Source: Myxococcales bacterium
GTDB taxonomy: Bacteria > Myxococcota_A > Bradymonadia > UBA7976 > UBA1532
NCBI GenBank assembly: GCA_020633465.1
Contig: JACKDN010000022.1
Coordinates: forward strand, 62,001-126,000
Direction: 5' to 3'
DNA length: 64,000 nucleotides
Shown: positions 1 through 11,449 of the stretch, in pieces
Layout of the letters: each line of letters opens with the position of its first letter
How positions within the stretch are numbered: position 1 is the stretch's first letter
Position numbers and translations under genes: made by a program
Notes under the pieces: generated by a model
The model's input: only the letters and a program-made list of their open reading frames with translations
Database searches by the model: none
What the model was told of the DNA's origin: nothing

Positions 1-166
1 CGGCGCGTCGAAGGTGAGCGCCACGCGCGGCGGCGCGTCGCCGCTCGTCGGCGCGCCCGCAGCCAGAGATCGTGGAAGACGTCGAGCGGCGAGCTGGGCG
101 TCGGCGGCGGCGTGGAACCGCACGCCCCGCGAGGGCCGACACCAGCACGAGAGTCCAGGGGCGCAT
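1..166 (-). pseudogene. possible 5' end of a gene running off the left edge, frame-disrupted
   Basis: Read on the minus strand, an ATG at 166 opens a stretch resembling a signal peptide (MRPWTLVLVSALAG). After that, plausible protein-like sequence appears only by changing frame: one frame gives SPLDVFHDLW, another gives PPRVALTFDAP near the edge. No good ribosome-binding site precedes the ATG. The last motif loosely recalls the start of polysaccharide deacetylase domains, but far too little remains to assign one. It may be a real gene interrupted by indel errors, like the neighbouring frame-disrupted gene, or chance. Confidence 0.2.
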
Positions 167-347
167 CGTGGGGAAGCTACGGGGCCGCGCCGCGCCGTGC
201 AGGTCGCGCGCCGGCCGCCGCCGCGCGCGCGGCGCCGCGCCCTGGCGACGGCGGCGGGTGAGCGGTACCGTACGCCCGGCCGCCACCCGCGCGCCCCGGG
301 CGCCGGGCGCCGTCGCGGCGGCGGGGCCAACCGGAGGGGTCGACGCG
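167..347. other. non-coding gap at the left end
   Basis: This stretch separates the doubtful minus-strand fragment from the GTG at 348. The reading frames crossing it are arginine/alanine-rich, as non-coding frames are in DNA of this composition. The only signal seen is a GGAGGGG Shine-Dalgarno at 333-339 that belongs to the following gene. No promoter-like -35/-10 pair was found. Confidence 0.5.
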
Positions 348-1542
348 GTGCGCACCGCCATCGTGACGCTGGGCGCCCTGCTCGCGCCCCTGCTCGCTCG
401 GGCCGAGCTGCTGGTGGTGCCCGACGCGCCGGCGGGCGCGCCGCCGCGCCTCGCCCGGGACGTCGTGCCGACCCTGCGCGGCTGCGCCCCGGCAGGCTGG
501 CAGGTGCGCGCGATCGGCCACCACGCCGCCCCGCCCGACGCCGTGGCCGAGGCCGACGGCGCGCTGTGGGCCGAGCTGCGCGAGGGCGCGATCGTCCTGC
601 ACCTGTACCGCCGCGCCACCGACCGCGTGGTGACGCTGCCGCTGGGCCTGGATCTGGCCAGCCCCGCCCCGCCCGCCGCCGTGCGCGAGGCCGTGCGCCT
701 GCAGGTCGACTACCTGTTCCAGTCCCGCGGCGGCGTGCCGTGGACGAAGCCCGAGGCGGCCCCGGCGCCGCCCCCCCTGCCGCCGCCGCCGCCGCGCTGC
801 CGGCCGACCGCGTGGCCGATCTCCTGCTGGCGCCCCTCGCTTGCCGCCCGCGCGCGAGCCGGCGGTCGTGCCCGCCGTGCCGCCGCCGGTCGGACGCACC
901 TCGCCGGCGGCACCCAGGTCGAGGTGGTGCGCCGCGGCGACAGCCCTGATCCGGTCCACGCGGGCGGCCTCGTGGGCGTGCCGTCGGCCGCGCCCGCGGC
1001 GCCGTCCCGCGCGCCCGCCCGCCTCGGCCTGGGCGTCGGGCTGCGCGCCGACGCCCAGGCCGTGGACCCCGCGGTGCGGGTCGACGTCGGCCTCGGCGTC
1101 AGGGGCGCCCTGGCTGGACCTCGAGCTGGCGGTCGCGCCCGCCGGGGACGACAGCGCGATCGCCCTGCGCGCGGCGCTCGGCCTGACGCTGCCGCTGTGG
1201 CGCGCGGCGGTCGAGGGCGGCCTGGCGGCCCACCTGGCCTACGAGGGCCTGCCCGCGGTGGGCGCGACCGACGCCCACCGCGCCGCCGCCGATCTCGGCC
1301 TGCGCTTCGCCGCGCCGCTGTCCGCCCAAAGCGCGCTCGCGCTGCGGGTGGCGGCGGTGGCCAGCCCTTGGGCGCTGCGCGACGCGTCGGGGGCCACCAC
1401 CCACGCCCGCGTGGGCCTCGCGAGCGGCCTGGCCTGGGTGCTCCACTTCGCCGCCCCGGCTGAGACAGCGCCCCGGGCGGCGGGGTCGGAAGGGCGAACG
1501 GGGTACGGCGGAGCGACGGCGTGGGAGCCAGGGTCTTGGTGA
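348..1542 (+). pseudogene. secreted or outer-membrane protein gene with about four frame changes
   Basis: A GTG at 348 sits 8 nt after GGAGGGG and begins a clear signal peptide (VRTAIVTLGALLAPLLARAE). Good protein-like sequence then moves between frames: the starting frame to about 790, a second around 790-840 (ADRVADLLLAPLA), a third to about 900, the first again to about 1100, and another to the stop at 1540-1542. The last part (from PWLDLELAVAPAG) alternates hydrophobic and polar residues like a beta-barrel. The breaks fall in C/G runs, so sequencing indels are as likely as real decay. The stop overlaps the ATG of the sigma factor (TGATG), so the gene probably leads the sigma/FecR operon. 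No named family was recognised. Confidence 0.5.
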
Positions 1543-2141
1543 TGGACGGTCCGGTGGCCGAGGCGCCCCCGAACCCGGAGGCGGCGCTCATCGAGCGGCT
1601 GATCGCCGGCGACGAGGCGGCGCACCGCAGCTTCTACCGGACGCACGCCGCCGACGTGCACCGCCTCGCGCGGCGCTTCGTGCACAGCGACGCCGAGGCC
1701 GACGAGGTCGTGCAGGAGGTCTTCCTGTCGGCCTTCAAGGCGATCGACCGCTTCCGCGGCGGCAGCAAGCTGCGCACCTGGCTGTACCGCATCACGGTCA
1801 ACCGGGCGCTGAAGCGCCAGCGCTGGTGGTCGCGGCGGCGCGAGGTGGGCAGCGAGCCCCTCGATCATCGGGCGCAGCGCGCGCCCGGGCCCGAGGTCCG
1901 CGCCGCCGACCGCGAGGCGCTGGCCATCGTGCGGCGCTGCCTGGACGCCCTCGACGACCGCAAGCGCACCGTGCTGGTGCTGCACGAGCTCGAGGGGCTG
2001 GACACCAAGGAGATCGCCGCGGTGCTCGACTGCCCGCGCTCCACCGTGCTGACCCGTTTGTCTCGCGCGCGCGCCGAGCTGGTGAAGTCGGCCCGCGCCC
2101 TGGGCGTGGCCCTGCCCGACGACGAAGGAGAGCCCCGATGA
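1542..2141 (+). CDS. ECF-type RNA polymerase sigma factor
   Basis: About 199 residues. Region 2 runs from about residue 20 to 85, with the helices that bind the -10 element and core polymerase (ADEVVQEVFLSAFKAIDRF, LRTWLYRITVNRALK). Region 4 is a helix-turn-helix near residues 130-185 (KEIAAVLDCPRSTVLTRLSR). Length and layout match extracytoplasmic-function sigma factors, with no region 1.1 or 3. The ATG at 1542 shares its A with the upstream stop and is preferred over a GTG at 1521. Its own stop overlaps the start of the FecR gene (ATGA), so the two are almost certainly translated together. The FecR protein is presumably its membrane regulator. Target promoters cannot be read from this window. 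Confidence 0.93.
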   Translation: MDGPVAEAPPNPEAALIERLIAGDEAAHRSFYRTHAADVHRLARRFVHSDAEADEVVQEVFLSAFKAIDRFRGGSKLRTWLYRITVNRALKRQRWWSRRREVGSEPLDHRAQRAPGPEVRAADREALAIVRRCLDALDDRKRTVLVLHELEGLDTKEIAAVLDCPRSTVLTRLSRARAELVKSARALGVALPDDEGEPR

Positions 2142-3100
2142 CGTCCGAGCCGATCGAGGCCCGCGAGGCCGAGCAGGCGCGCGCCCTGCTGGCGCCGCTG
2201 CGCGACGCGCCGTCCGCCTGGGACGAGGCCCGCGCGGACGCCGTCTGGGATCGCATCGTCGAGGCGCGCGGGGCCGACCGCCGCCGCCGGGTGGCCCTCA
2301 CCTTCGCCGCCGCCGCCGCGGCCGCCGGCCTGGCGGTGGGCCTCGCCCTCACCTCCGCCCGCCGGCCCCCCGCGCCCGCGCCGGTGGCCGAGAGCGCCGC
2401 TCCCCTGGCCCCAGGCGCCCCCCTGCGCGGCCGGGTGGCGCTGCCCTCGGGCGCGCAGGTCGAGGCCGTCGGCGCGGGCATCCGCGTGGCCACCGCCACC
2501 GCCGACGAGACGCGGCTCGATCTGCGCGACGGCGCGGTCGAGAGCCAGGTGCCGCACCTCGCGGCCGGCCAGCGCTACGTCGTCGAGACGCCGCTGGCGG
2601 CGGTCGAGGTGCGGGGCACGCGCTTCACGGTCGAGCACCACCCGGAGGGCGCGACCGAGGTGAGGGTGACCGAGGGTCGGGTCGAGGTGCGCCCCGTGGA
2701 CGGGCGGCCGGGTCGCCTGGTGGGGCCCGGCGAGACGCTGCGCGTGCAGCGCCTCGACCGCGCGGGCGCCGAGGCCGCCGAGGACGCCGGCGATCTGTCC
2801 CAGGCGGTGGCCATCCTGCAGCGCCTCGCCGAGCAGGCGCCCACCGACCTCGAGCGGCGCAACCACGCGCTGCGCGCCGGCCGGCTGCTCGACGCGCACG
2901 GCCCGGTCGAGGACGCCGTCGCGTGGTGGGCGCGCCTGCGCGTGCGCCACCCCGAGGGGGCCCACGCCGAAGAGTTCGCCTTCCGCCACGCCGACGCGCT
3001 GCGCCGGGCCGGACGACTGGACGAGGCGCGCGCCGCCGGCGCCGCCCTAAGGGCCCGCTTCCCGGACGGCGCCCGCGCCGCCGAGACCCGCGGCTGGTAG
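2138..3100 (+). CDS. FecR-domain membrane regulator with TPR-like tail
   Basis: 320 residues. The ATG overlaps the sigma stop (ATGA) and AAGGAG lies 7 nt upstream. The N-terminal 50 residues are cytoplasmic-type and could bind the sigma factor. One membrane helix follows near residues 55-77 (alanine/leucine-rich). A FecR domain spans about 105-205 and includes the typical pieces RYVVETPLAAVEVRGTRFTV and GRVEVRPVDG. The C-terminal 110 residues (ILQRLAEQAPTDLERRN, FRHADALRRAGRLDEARA) look like TPR helices in the periplasm. The family controls its partner sigma factor in response to an envelope signal. The signal here is unknown. Confidence 0.88.
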   Translation: MTSEPIEAREAEQARALLAPLRDAPSAWDEARADAVWDRIVEARGADRRRRVALTFAAAAAAAGLAVGLALTSARRPPAPAPVAESAAPLAPGAPLRGRVALPSGAQVEAVGAGIRVATATADETRLDLRDGAVESQVPHLAAGQRYVVETPLAAVEVRGTRFTVEHHPEGATEVRVTEGRVEVRPVDGRPGRLVGPGETLRVQRLDRAGAEAAEDAGDLSQAVAILQRLAEQAPTDLERRNHALRAGRLLDAHGPVEDAVAWWARLRVRHPEGAHAEEFAFRHADALRRAGRLDEARAAGAALRARFPDGARAAETRGW

Positions 3101-3112
3101 CGCCGCCGCGCC

Positions 3113-3141
3113 TTCCCTCCCCACCCACCTTGCTCTATGGT
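3113..3141 (+). promoter_or_regulatory. candidate sigma-70-like promoter before the kinase gene
   Basis: TTCCCT (3113-3118), a 17-nt spacer and TATGGT (3136-3141), followed after 7 nt by the ATG at 3149. The -35 match is poor. The -10 swallows an alternative upstream ATG at 3137, which argues for the 3149 start and a leaderless or nearly leaderless message. Confidence 0.35.
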
Positions 3142-3148
3142 GGTCGCC

Positions 3149-5683
<2,535 letters not shown>

Positions 5684-5700
5684 CCCCGGCGCCGGGACCC

Positions 5701-5729
5701 TGGACCTCGCCCCGCGACTCTGGCAATAT
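5701..5729 (+). promoter_or_regulatory. candidate sigma-70-like promoter
   Basis: TGGACC (5701-5706), 17-nt spacer, CAATAT (5724-5729). It lies in the short gap after the kinase gene, about 42 nt before the GTG of the next gene, which also has an AGGGAG ribosome-binding site. Confidence 0.35.
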
Positions 5730-5771
5730 CGCCCACCCGCTCGGCACCCGGATCAGTGAGGGAGAACGCAC

Positions 5772-6659
5772 GTGTCCGAAACGGTCGTCATCGACCCCGA
5801 GACCCTGAGCAAGCTCGACGATCAGCTCTGGCGGCGCCTGGGCATCACCCAGACCTTCGATCGCCTGCTCGTCGAGGCGACCGCCAGCAACCCCGGCGCG
5901 CCCGCCGAGGTGCAGTCCGTCGCGGGCCGCGCCCTTCAGGGCGGGGCCGCGAAGTTCTGGGAGATGAGCTTCCCCCAGATCAAGAAGGATCTCTGCCGCC
6001 GCGGCGTGCTGGCCGAGTCCACCGGCAGCCTGACCCTGGCGGACGACTTCGCCGACAAGCTGTCGCGCCTGATCCACGACGTGGACGAGGGCGTCAGCCG
6101 CGTGGAGCCCACGCCCGGCGTCACCCTCGACGACGTGATGAAGAAGGCCGCCGAGCGCGAGGAGAAGGAGAAGGCCCGCAAGTCGGCCGCTCGCAAGCCC
6201 CGCGCCCGCAAGACCTCGACCACGTCGGCGACCCCGCGCAAGCGCAGCGGCGCCAAGAGCGACGAGGCCGCCGACGCCGCCGACGCCGCCGAGGCGACCG
6301 AGGCCCACGAGACGAAGGCCGCGGCCAGCAGCCGGCCGGCGCCCGCCGCCCGGGTGGCCCCGCCCAACAAGCTGTTCACCACCATCAAGGTGAACAAGCT
6401 GCTCGATCACCTCGACAACACGACGCTCGCGCGCACCCAGCTGGGCCAGCGCCTCGAGCTGAGCGGCGCCAACCTCGACCGCTTCCTCGAGGTGACCGGC
6501 GCGCTCGACATCACCCGCATCGAGCGCGACGATCTGGTGCAGCTGCACTGGCGCGGGCGCGAGCTGGCGCAGACCAGCAGCGCCGATCGCCGGATGACCG
6601 TGCACGACCTGGTGCGCGAGCTGCGCAAGCACGCCCTCGGCGAGGGCGACGAGGGCTGA
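5772..6659 (+). CDS. conserved-looking hypothetical protein with Lys/Ala-rich linker
   Basis: 295 residues, GTG start 9 nt after an AGGGAG site. Residues 1-125 are a mixed helical domain (MSETVVIDPETLSKLDDQLW; FWEMSFPQIKKDLCRRGVL). Residues about 130-200 are a charged linker full of Lys, Arg, Ala, Asp and Glu (KARKSAARKPRARKTSTT), reminiscent of the basic tails of nucleic-acid-binding proteins. Residues 205-280 form a compact helical unit (VNKLLDHLDNTTLARTQL, ANLDRFLEVTGALDITRI) that could be a helix-turn-helix. There is no signal peptide or membrane helix. I do not recognise the family; DNA binding is only suggested by the linker and terminal helices. It has its own promoter-like sequence and is not tightly coupled to either neighbour. 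Confidence 0.8.
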   Translation: MSETVVIDPETLSKLDDQLWRRLGITQTFDRLLVEATASNPGAPAEVQSVAGRALQGGAAKFWEMSFPQIKKDLCRRGVLAESTGSLTLADDFADKLSRLIHDVDEGVSRVEPTPGVTLDDVMKKAAEREEKEKARKSAARKPRARKTSTTSATPRKRSGAKSDEAADAADAAEATEAHETKAAASSRPAPAARVAPPNKLFTTIKVNKLLDHLDNTTLARTQLGQRLELSGANLDRFLEVTGALDITRIERDDLVQLHWRGRELAQTSSADRRMTVHDLVRELRKHALGEGDEG

Positions 6660-6714
6660 CCGCCTCGGACGGCCACCGCGGCCTCGCCCCGAAATCCCTG
6701 ATGTCACGCCGAGT

Positions 6715-6743
6715 TTGACGCCCGGCGCTCGCCGGCCGATCAT
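6715..6743 (+). promoter_or_regulatory. candidate sigma-70-like promoter, start codon 6 nt after the -10
   Basis: TTGACG (6715-6720) matches the -35 consensus at five of six positions. After 17 nt comes GATCAT (6738-6743), and the ATG at 6750 follows only 6 nt later. No Shine-Dalgarno fits in between, so the message would be leaderless. Confidence 0.5.
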
Positions 6744-6749
6744 GCCGCC

Positions 6750-9378
6750 ATGATCACCCACCTGTCCCTGGTGCTGGGGCTGCTCGGCGCCGCCGATCCG
6801 CTCCCGACCACCTTCGAGTGCGACCGCCTGGTGGCCACCCTGGATCTCGCGGCCGCCCGCGCCGTGTGCGCGCGCGCCGGCGCGCCGGGCGATCTGGCCG
6901 CCCTCGACCAGGCGCGCGCCGCCGTGGCCATGCCCGGCGCCGGCGAGGACTGGCCCGCCCGCATCCGTGACGGCCTGGCCGCGGCCGAGCGCGCGCGCGC
7001 CGCCGCGCCGGATCGGGTGATCGAGGAGGCCCTCGAGCAGCACCTGGCGCGGCTGGCCCGGGCGACGCTGCCCGGGCCCCGCACGCCGGCCTTCGCCCTG
7101 TGGCCGCTGCCCGGGCTGCCCATGCCCCGGCCGACGCTGCCCGACGTCGACGATCCCGACATCGCCACCGCGGCCGACCGCCTCGAGCGCAGCCAGCAGC
7201 GCCTCGACGGCGTGCGCCAGCGCCTGGCGGACGGGGGGCCCGAGACGCTGCGCAAGGCCCTCGCGTCGATGGAGCGCGAGCACGCGGTGCTCGAGGACAG
7301 CCTGCTGGCCGCCCTCGAGGACACCATCCAGAAGAAGCCCGAGCTGCCGCCCACGTACTGGCTGCACCTGGCCGCGGCGTACTTCGCCGTGGACGGTCGC
7401 CGCGACGATCCCGTCGCCCAGCGCGGCCGGGGCCTGGCCGTGCTCGAGAAGCTGCGCCGCACGCACCCCGACGACGGCGCCTCGGGCGTCGCCGCCCTGT
7501 GGTTGGCCGGCTTCGCCCTCGTCGACGGGCAGTTCGACCGCGCCCGGGCCTACCTCGACGAGGCGGGCCCCTTCGACCCCAGCCTGTCGACCTACTACGA
7601 GGCCCTGCTGGACTGGCACGCCGGCGATCTGGCCGCGGCGCGGCAGCACCTGCGCGTGCTGCTGGGCGATCTGCAGCCCCGGCTGGGCCTGCACGTGGGC
7701 GCGCTCGACGCCGAGCTGGCGGCCGCCGAGGCGGACGCCGTCGCCTCGGCCCGCGCCTGGCTGAAGCTGGCCGCGCACGCCACCGATCCTCGCCTGGCGG
7801 CCCGCGCCCGCCTGCGCGCGGCCATCGCGTGGAGCGACGCGGCCGCGCGCGGCGAGCTGCCCGAGCGCGTGCCGGTCGAGCTGCGGCCCCCCGCCCTGCT
7901 GCACCTGCTCAGCCGCGGCCAGCTGGGCCCCGCCGTCGCCCTGTGGCGCGTGCTGGCGACCGACGCGCCGACCGCCGCCTCGACGCCCCACTACGGCTTC
8001 CAGGTGCTCGACACCCTGCGCGCGGCCGGCGACGACGCCCAGGCCGACGCGCTGCTGGGCGAGATGGCCCGGCGCTACGCCGCCGACGGTCCGTGGCAGC
8101 AGGCGCGCGCCGGCGACAGCGGGCCCGCCATCCGCGCGGCGCTCGTCGCCCGACTCGACGCCCGGCTCGCCCCGGCGCTCGCGGCCGGCGCGCCGCTGGA
8201 CGCCGCCGGTCGCGAGGCCCTCGGCCGGTGGTCGCGGCGCGCCTCGAGGCCGTGCCTCCGCCCCCGAGAGCCGGCTCGAGTTCGCGCGCGGCCTCGCCCG
8301 CGCGCTGGCTTCACGCGGCGCGCGCGGCGTGCTGCTGAAGCGCGCCCGCGCCGACGCGACCGACCGCGCCGCGGCGCTGCCGCCCGCGCGGGCGCTGCAC
8401 GAGCTCGCGCTGCTGGCCGCCCGCGAGGCGGGCGAGGCCGGGCGCCCGGTCGGCCCCTTCCTGAACGGTCCCCCGGCCCAGCGCCCCATGCCCGCCGAGG
8501 TGCGCGCGCTGCTCGACGCCCAGACCGGGCTCATCGAGCTGCTGCGCCCCGAGTCGGACGAGCGCGACGCCCTGCGCGTCGAGCGGGCGGGCATCCGGGT
8601 GGCCTTCGGGGACGTCCGCGAGGCGCTCGACGACCTCCAGGACGTCGCCAACCGCCGCATGCAGCAGCCGATCGGCCTGCGCGCCATCCACCTGCTGCGC
8701 CAGGCCCAGCCCGAGAAGGCCGACGCCATCGCCCAGCGCTACGCCCGCCGGCGCGCGGGCCCGCCCGCCCGCGAGGCCGCGCTGCAGCGGCTCTTCCAGG
8801 CGGCGTACGGCGGCCGCGGTGGGGATCAGGCGGCCACCCTCTTCACCCAGCGCCTGTTCCCGCAGGCGGCCGCGCTGTACGCGCAGAAGGCCGCCGCCTC
8901 CCCGCCCGGCGAGCGCGCGGGGCCGCACCTCGCCGAGGCCGTCGCCTGGGATCTCGGGCTGCACGGCGGCCAGGCGATCACCGCCTGGCGCGCCTTCATC
9001 GATCAGCACCCCGATCACGCCCTGTCGGCCAACGCCCTACGCCACCTCGCCGACCTGCAGCAGGCGATGGGCCTGCGGGTGGACGCCGCCGCGACGCTGG
9101 CCGCCCTCGCCGAGCGCTTCCCCGAGCGCGCGGGCAGCGACGCCGCCCTGCGCGAGGCCGCCGCCCTGCGCGCCCAGAGCCGCGACGCCACCCTCGAGCT
9201 CTTGCGTGCGTTCATCCGCCGCTACCCGATGCACGCCGATCGGCCGGCCGTCGAGGCGCGCCTGAAGGCCCTCGAGGGCCCGGGCGCGCGCATCGACCGG
9301 CCGGCGGGCAAGCCCCCCAGCCCGCCCATCCCGCCCTGCGCCGACCGCGCCTGCGTCGTCCGGCCCTTCTGGCCCTGA
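6750..9378 (+). pseudogene. exported TPR-like repeat protein interrupted by two frame changes
   Basis: The protein would be about 875 residues. It starts MITHLSLVLGLLGAADPLP, a probable short signal peptide. Long helical stretches with TPR-like spacing follow (YWLHLAAAYFAVDG, AARARLRAAIAWSDAAARG). The frame is continuous to about 8225, moves to a second frame for about 40 nt (ARLEAVPPPP), then to a third near 8268 (ESRLEFARGLARALASRG), where it stays open to the stop at 9376-9378. The second half again shows TPR-like helices (ALRHLADLQQAMGLRVDAAA, LLRAFIRRYPMHADRPAVEA), like the outer-membrane assembly and tol-pal accessory proteins. Two single-base indels would restore one frame, and both halves keep normal codon use, so assembly error is a good alternative to decay. 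No family name can be given. Confidence 0.65.
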
Positions 9379-9440
9379 ACCCCTCCGGGGCGTCGCGCGG
9401 CACCCCGCCCTCAAGGCCACCCCCGGCCCGCGACGACTTC

Positions 9441-9464
9441 CCGGTGCACGACCTTCCGCACCGG
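9441..9464 (+). promoter_or_regulatory. hairpin overlapping the ribosome-binding site of the PilZ gene
   Basis: CCGGTGC at 9441-9447 is perfectly complementary to GCACCGG at 9458-9464, leaving a 10-nt loop. The second arm runs into the GGAG Shine-Dalgarno (9463-9466), 5 nt before the ATG at 9472, so folding would hide the ribosome-binding site. It could equally be a protein operator. Confidence 0.4.
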
Positions 9465-9471
9465 AGCACCG

Positions 9472-9801
9472 ATGAGCACGTCGTCGTACGAAGATCGCCG
9501 CCGCCACCCGCGCGTCGAGTGCGCCATGCGCATCCGCGTGCGCGAGGACGACACCGTCTACGACCTGACCACCCGCGACGTCAGCCTCGGGGGCGTCTTC
9601 CTGTTCAGCAAAGCGAGCGTCGCCCTGAACGCGGCGATGACGCTGCAGCTCGAGGCGGGCGAGCGCACCCTCGACGCCGGCGGCACGGTCGTGCACCGGC
9701 TGCCCGGCGTCGGCTTCGGCGTGCGCTTCGACTGGATGGCCGAGGACGGGGAGCGTCGGCTGGCCGAGTTCCTCGACGCGGTGGGCGCCGAGGCCGCGTA
9801 G
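9472..9801 (+). CDS. PilZ-domain protein, probable c-di-GMP receptor
   Basis: 109 residues, a single PilZ domain with almost nothing else. The c-di-GMP-binding signature is complete: RRRHPR near residues 9-14 (the RxxxR part) and DVSLGG near 38-43 (the D/NxSxxG part). The C-terminal strand GVGFGVRFDWM closes the barrel. The length equals the small stand-alone PilZ proteins that are numerous in Myxococcota. It should be a soluble cytoplasmic switch that passes c-di-GMP levels to a partner. The partner is not encoded next to it; the pilus operon lies 1 kb further on the other strand. Its stop is 4 nt from the convergent PEGA gene's stop. A hairpin covers its ribosome-binding site. Confidence 0.92.
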   Translation: MSTSSYEDRRRHPRVECAMRIRVREDDTVYDLTTRDVSLGGVFLFSKASVALNAAMTLQLEAGERTLDAGGTVVHRLPGVGFGVRFDWMAEDGERRLAEFLDAVGAEAA

Positions 9802-9805
9802 GCGA

Positions 9806-10870
9806 CTAGAACGTGCCGCCGAGGCTGACGCCGCCGACGGTGGGCGTCACGGCGACCGTGCTGCCGCCGTCGTCGTGGAAGACCAGGAAGTAGACGCTGG
9901 CGGCCGTCGCCACCACGGTGACACCCAAGGCCACGTTGGCCAGCAGCTTGGCGTCGTCGAAGTCGTCCTTCAGCGGCGCCTGCTCGGCGGCGGTGGCGCC
10001 GTCGGCCTGATCGGCCAGGTCGATCGTCTCGAGCCCGTAGTAGATCCAGGCGCCCGCGGCGGCCACGGCCACAGCACCCGTCGCGATGCCGGTCCACAGC
10101 CCGATCCGCGAAGGTTCGGTGGGACGCGAGGCTTCGGCCACCGGCGGCGGCGCCACGGCGGGCGGCGCCTCGACCGGCTGCACCAACGCGATGTCGATGG
10201 TGGCGGGCTCGCGCGTCACCGAGATGGCTCGCCGCACCGGATCGTGGGCCGGGTGCCGCAGCTCGAGCATGAAGGCGCCCGGCTCGGCCAGCACCTCGGC
10301 GGGCGTCACGCCCACCACCTCACCGTCCAGCCGGATCTCGGCCCCCGCGGGCTTCGAGCGCACCTGCAGCGGGGTCAGCGGCGGCACGTCCAGCGGCTCG
10401 CCCTTCACGAAGTCGGCCGCCAACGCCTCGAGGCGCCCCACCGCGTCCGAGCCCTTCGCGATGCGCATCGTCTGGTCGCGCACCAGCGTCTGCTTGCCGA
10501 CGTCCAGCAGCTTCAGCCGCAGCGTCCACGACGACGCGTCGCGCTGCAGCTTGCCCCACAACACCAGGCCCACCTCGAGCACTTCGCCCACCTGGCTCAT
10601 GCAGTCGGGCGCCTCGTCGAAGCACGAGAAGGACATGCGGGCCTCCTCGACGTTCATCTCGACGGGGCCCTTCTCGACGTAGTCCGGGAAGCTCTCGACC
10701 GCGGCGCGCAGCGCCTCGTGGATGCGGGCGCCCTCGGCCTCGAGCTCCTGCTGCTCGATGGGCAGCACGGCGATGGAGGTGGGCGGGGCGGCGAGGGCGG
10801 GGGCGCCAGCGGCCAGGGTCAGCACCGGCCCCAGGGTGAGACACACGATCGGGAGCAGTGGGCGCTTCAT
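9806..10870 (-). CDS. PEGA-domain exported/membrane protein
   Basis: 354 residues with a signal peptide (MKRPLLPIVCLTLGPVLTLA). Residues 30-160 resemble the beta-rich domain of proteins that read out stored values (SIAVLPIEQQELEAEGARIH). A PEGA domain lies near 170-225 (VRSKPAGAEIRLDGEVVG, ELRHPAHDPVRRAI); such domains are thought to bind surface carbohydrate. A proline-rich spacer and two hydrophobic helices follow (about 262-284 and 310-332), then a short glycine-rich tail. This layout recurs in Myxococcota, but its role is not established. It is transcribed in the same direction as the pilus operon, 33 nt downstream of that operon's last gene, and may be its distal member. Confidence 0.8.
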   Translation of the reverse strand: MKRPLLPIVCLTLGPVLTLAAGAPALAAPPTSIAVLPIEQQELEAEGARIHEALRAAVESFPDYVEKGPVEMNVEEARMSFSCFDEAPDCMSQVGEVLEVGLVLWGKLQRDASSWTLRLKLLDVGKQTLVRDQTMRIAKGSDAVGRLEALAADFVKGEPLDVPPLTPLQVRSKPAGAEIRLDGEVVGVTPAEVLAEPGAFMLELRHPAHDPVRRAISVTREPATIDIALVQPVEAPPAVAPPPVAEASRPTEPSRIGLWTGIATGAVAVAAAGAWIYYGLETIDLADQADGATAAEQAPLKDDFDDAKLLANVALGVTVVATAASVYFLVFHDDGGSTVAVTPTVGGVSLGGTF

Positions 10871-10903
10871 GGGCCCGTCATACCACGCCGGCGGCCCGAC
10901 GCA

Positions 10904-11449
10904 TCACTCGAAATCCTCTTCGGTCAGCGCCGGCCGATCGGCCGACGCCTTGGGGCGCAGCCGCGCGAACAGCGCGCGCGCCATGGGATCGGCGTCGTCG
11001 CCGGCCCCGCGGAACACCACCAGCCGGGCCTCGACGCCGCCCCGGCGGCGATAGGCGTGCATCCGCGCGTAGCCGCTCTTGTCGGTGCCCGGCTCGAACC
11101 GACGCGCGTCGCCGGTGCGCTGCAGGCGACCAGCCGGGAAGCGGAAGGTGAAGAAGGCGGTCAGGGCGTCGACCGCCAGCCGGCAGTCGAAGGCGATGTA
11201 GCTGTCGTGCGCCTTGACCGCCGTACAGTCGCGCGGCAGCCCCACGCCCCACAGGCGATCGCCGCTCCACGCCGGCACGCGGTCCATCACCCGCCGCTCG
11301 GGCGGCGTCGCGGCGTCGGGCGCCGGCGCCGCGTCGGCGGGCTCGGCCTGAGCCGCGGCGGGCGCGGGCGGCGGACCCCCTTCGCCGCAGCCCGCGCCCG
11401 CCAACGCGAGGACGCCCCCCAGCGTCAACGCGTGAACGTACTGCCCCAC
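10904..11449 (-). CDS. hypothetical lipoprotein at the end of the pilin operon
   Basis: 181 residues from a GTG inside the end of pilY1 (25-nt overlap). The N terminus ends in a lipobox (LALAGAGC, Cys near 21), followed by an Ala/Pro/Asp-rich tether to about residue 50. The folded part (about 52-180) has two cysteines (RDCTAVK, IAFDCRLAV) likely to form a disulfide and a mixed alpha/beta pattern (LTAFFTFRFPAGRL, GVEARLVVFRGAG). I do not recognise the domain. The overlap with pilY1 suggests a coupled role at the cell surface, perhaps as an accessory of pilus-tip assembly, but this rests on position alone. A TTG nearer the lipobox is a possible alternative start. Confidence 0.7.
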   Translation of the reverse strand: MGQYVHALTLGGVLALAGAGCGEGGPPPAPAAAQAEPADAAPAPDAATPPERRVMDRVPAWSGDRLWGVGLPRDCTAVKAHDSYIAFDCRLAVDALTAFFTFRFPAGRLQRTGDARRFEPGTDKSGYARMHAYRRRGGVEARLVVFRGAGDDADPMARALFARLRPKASADRPALTEEDFE

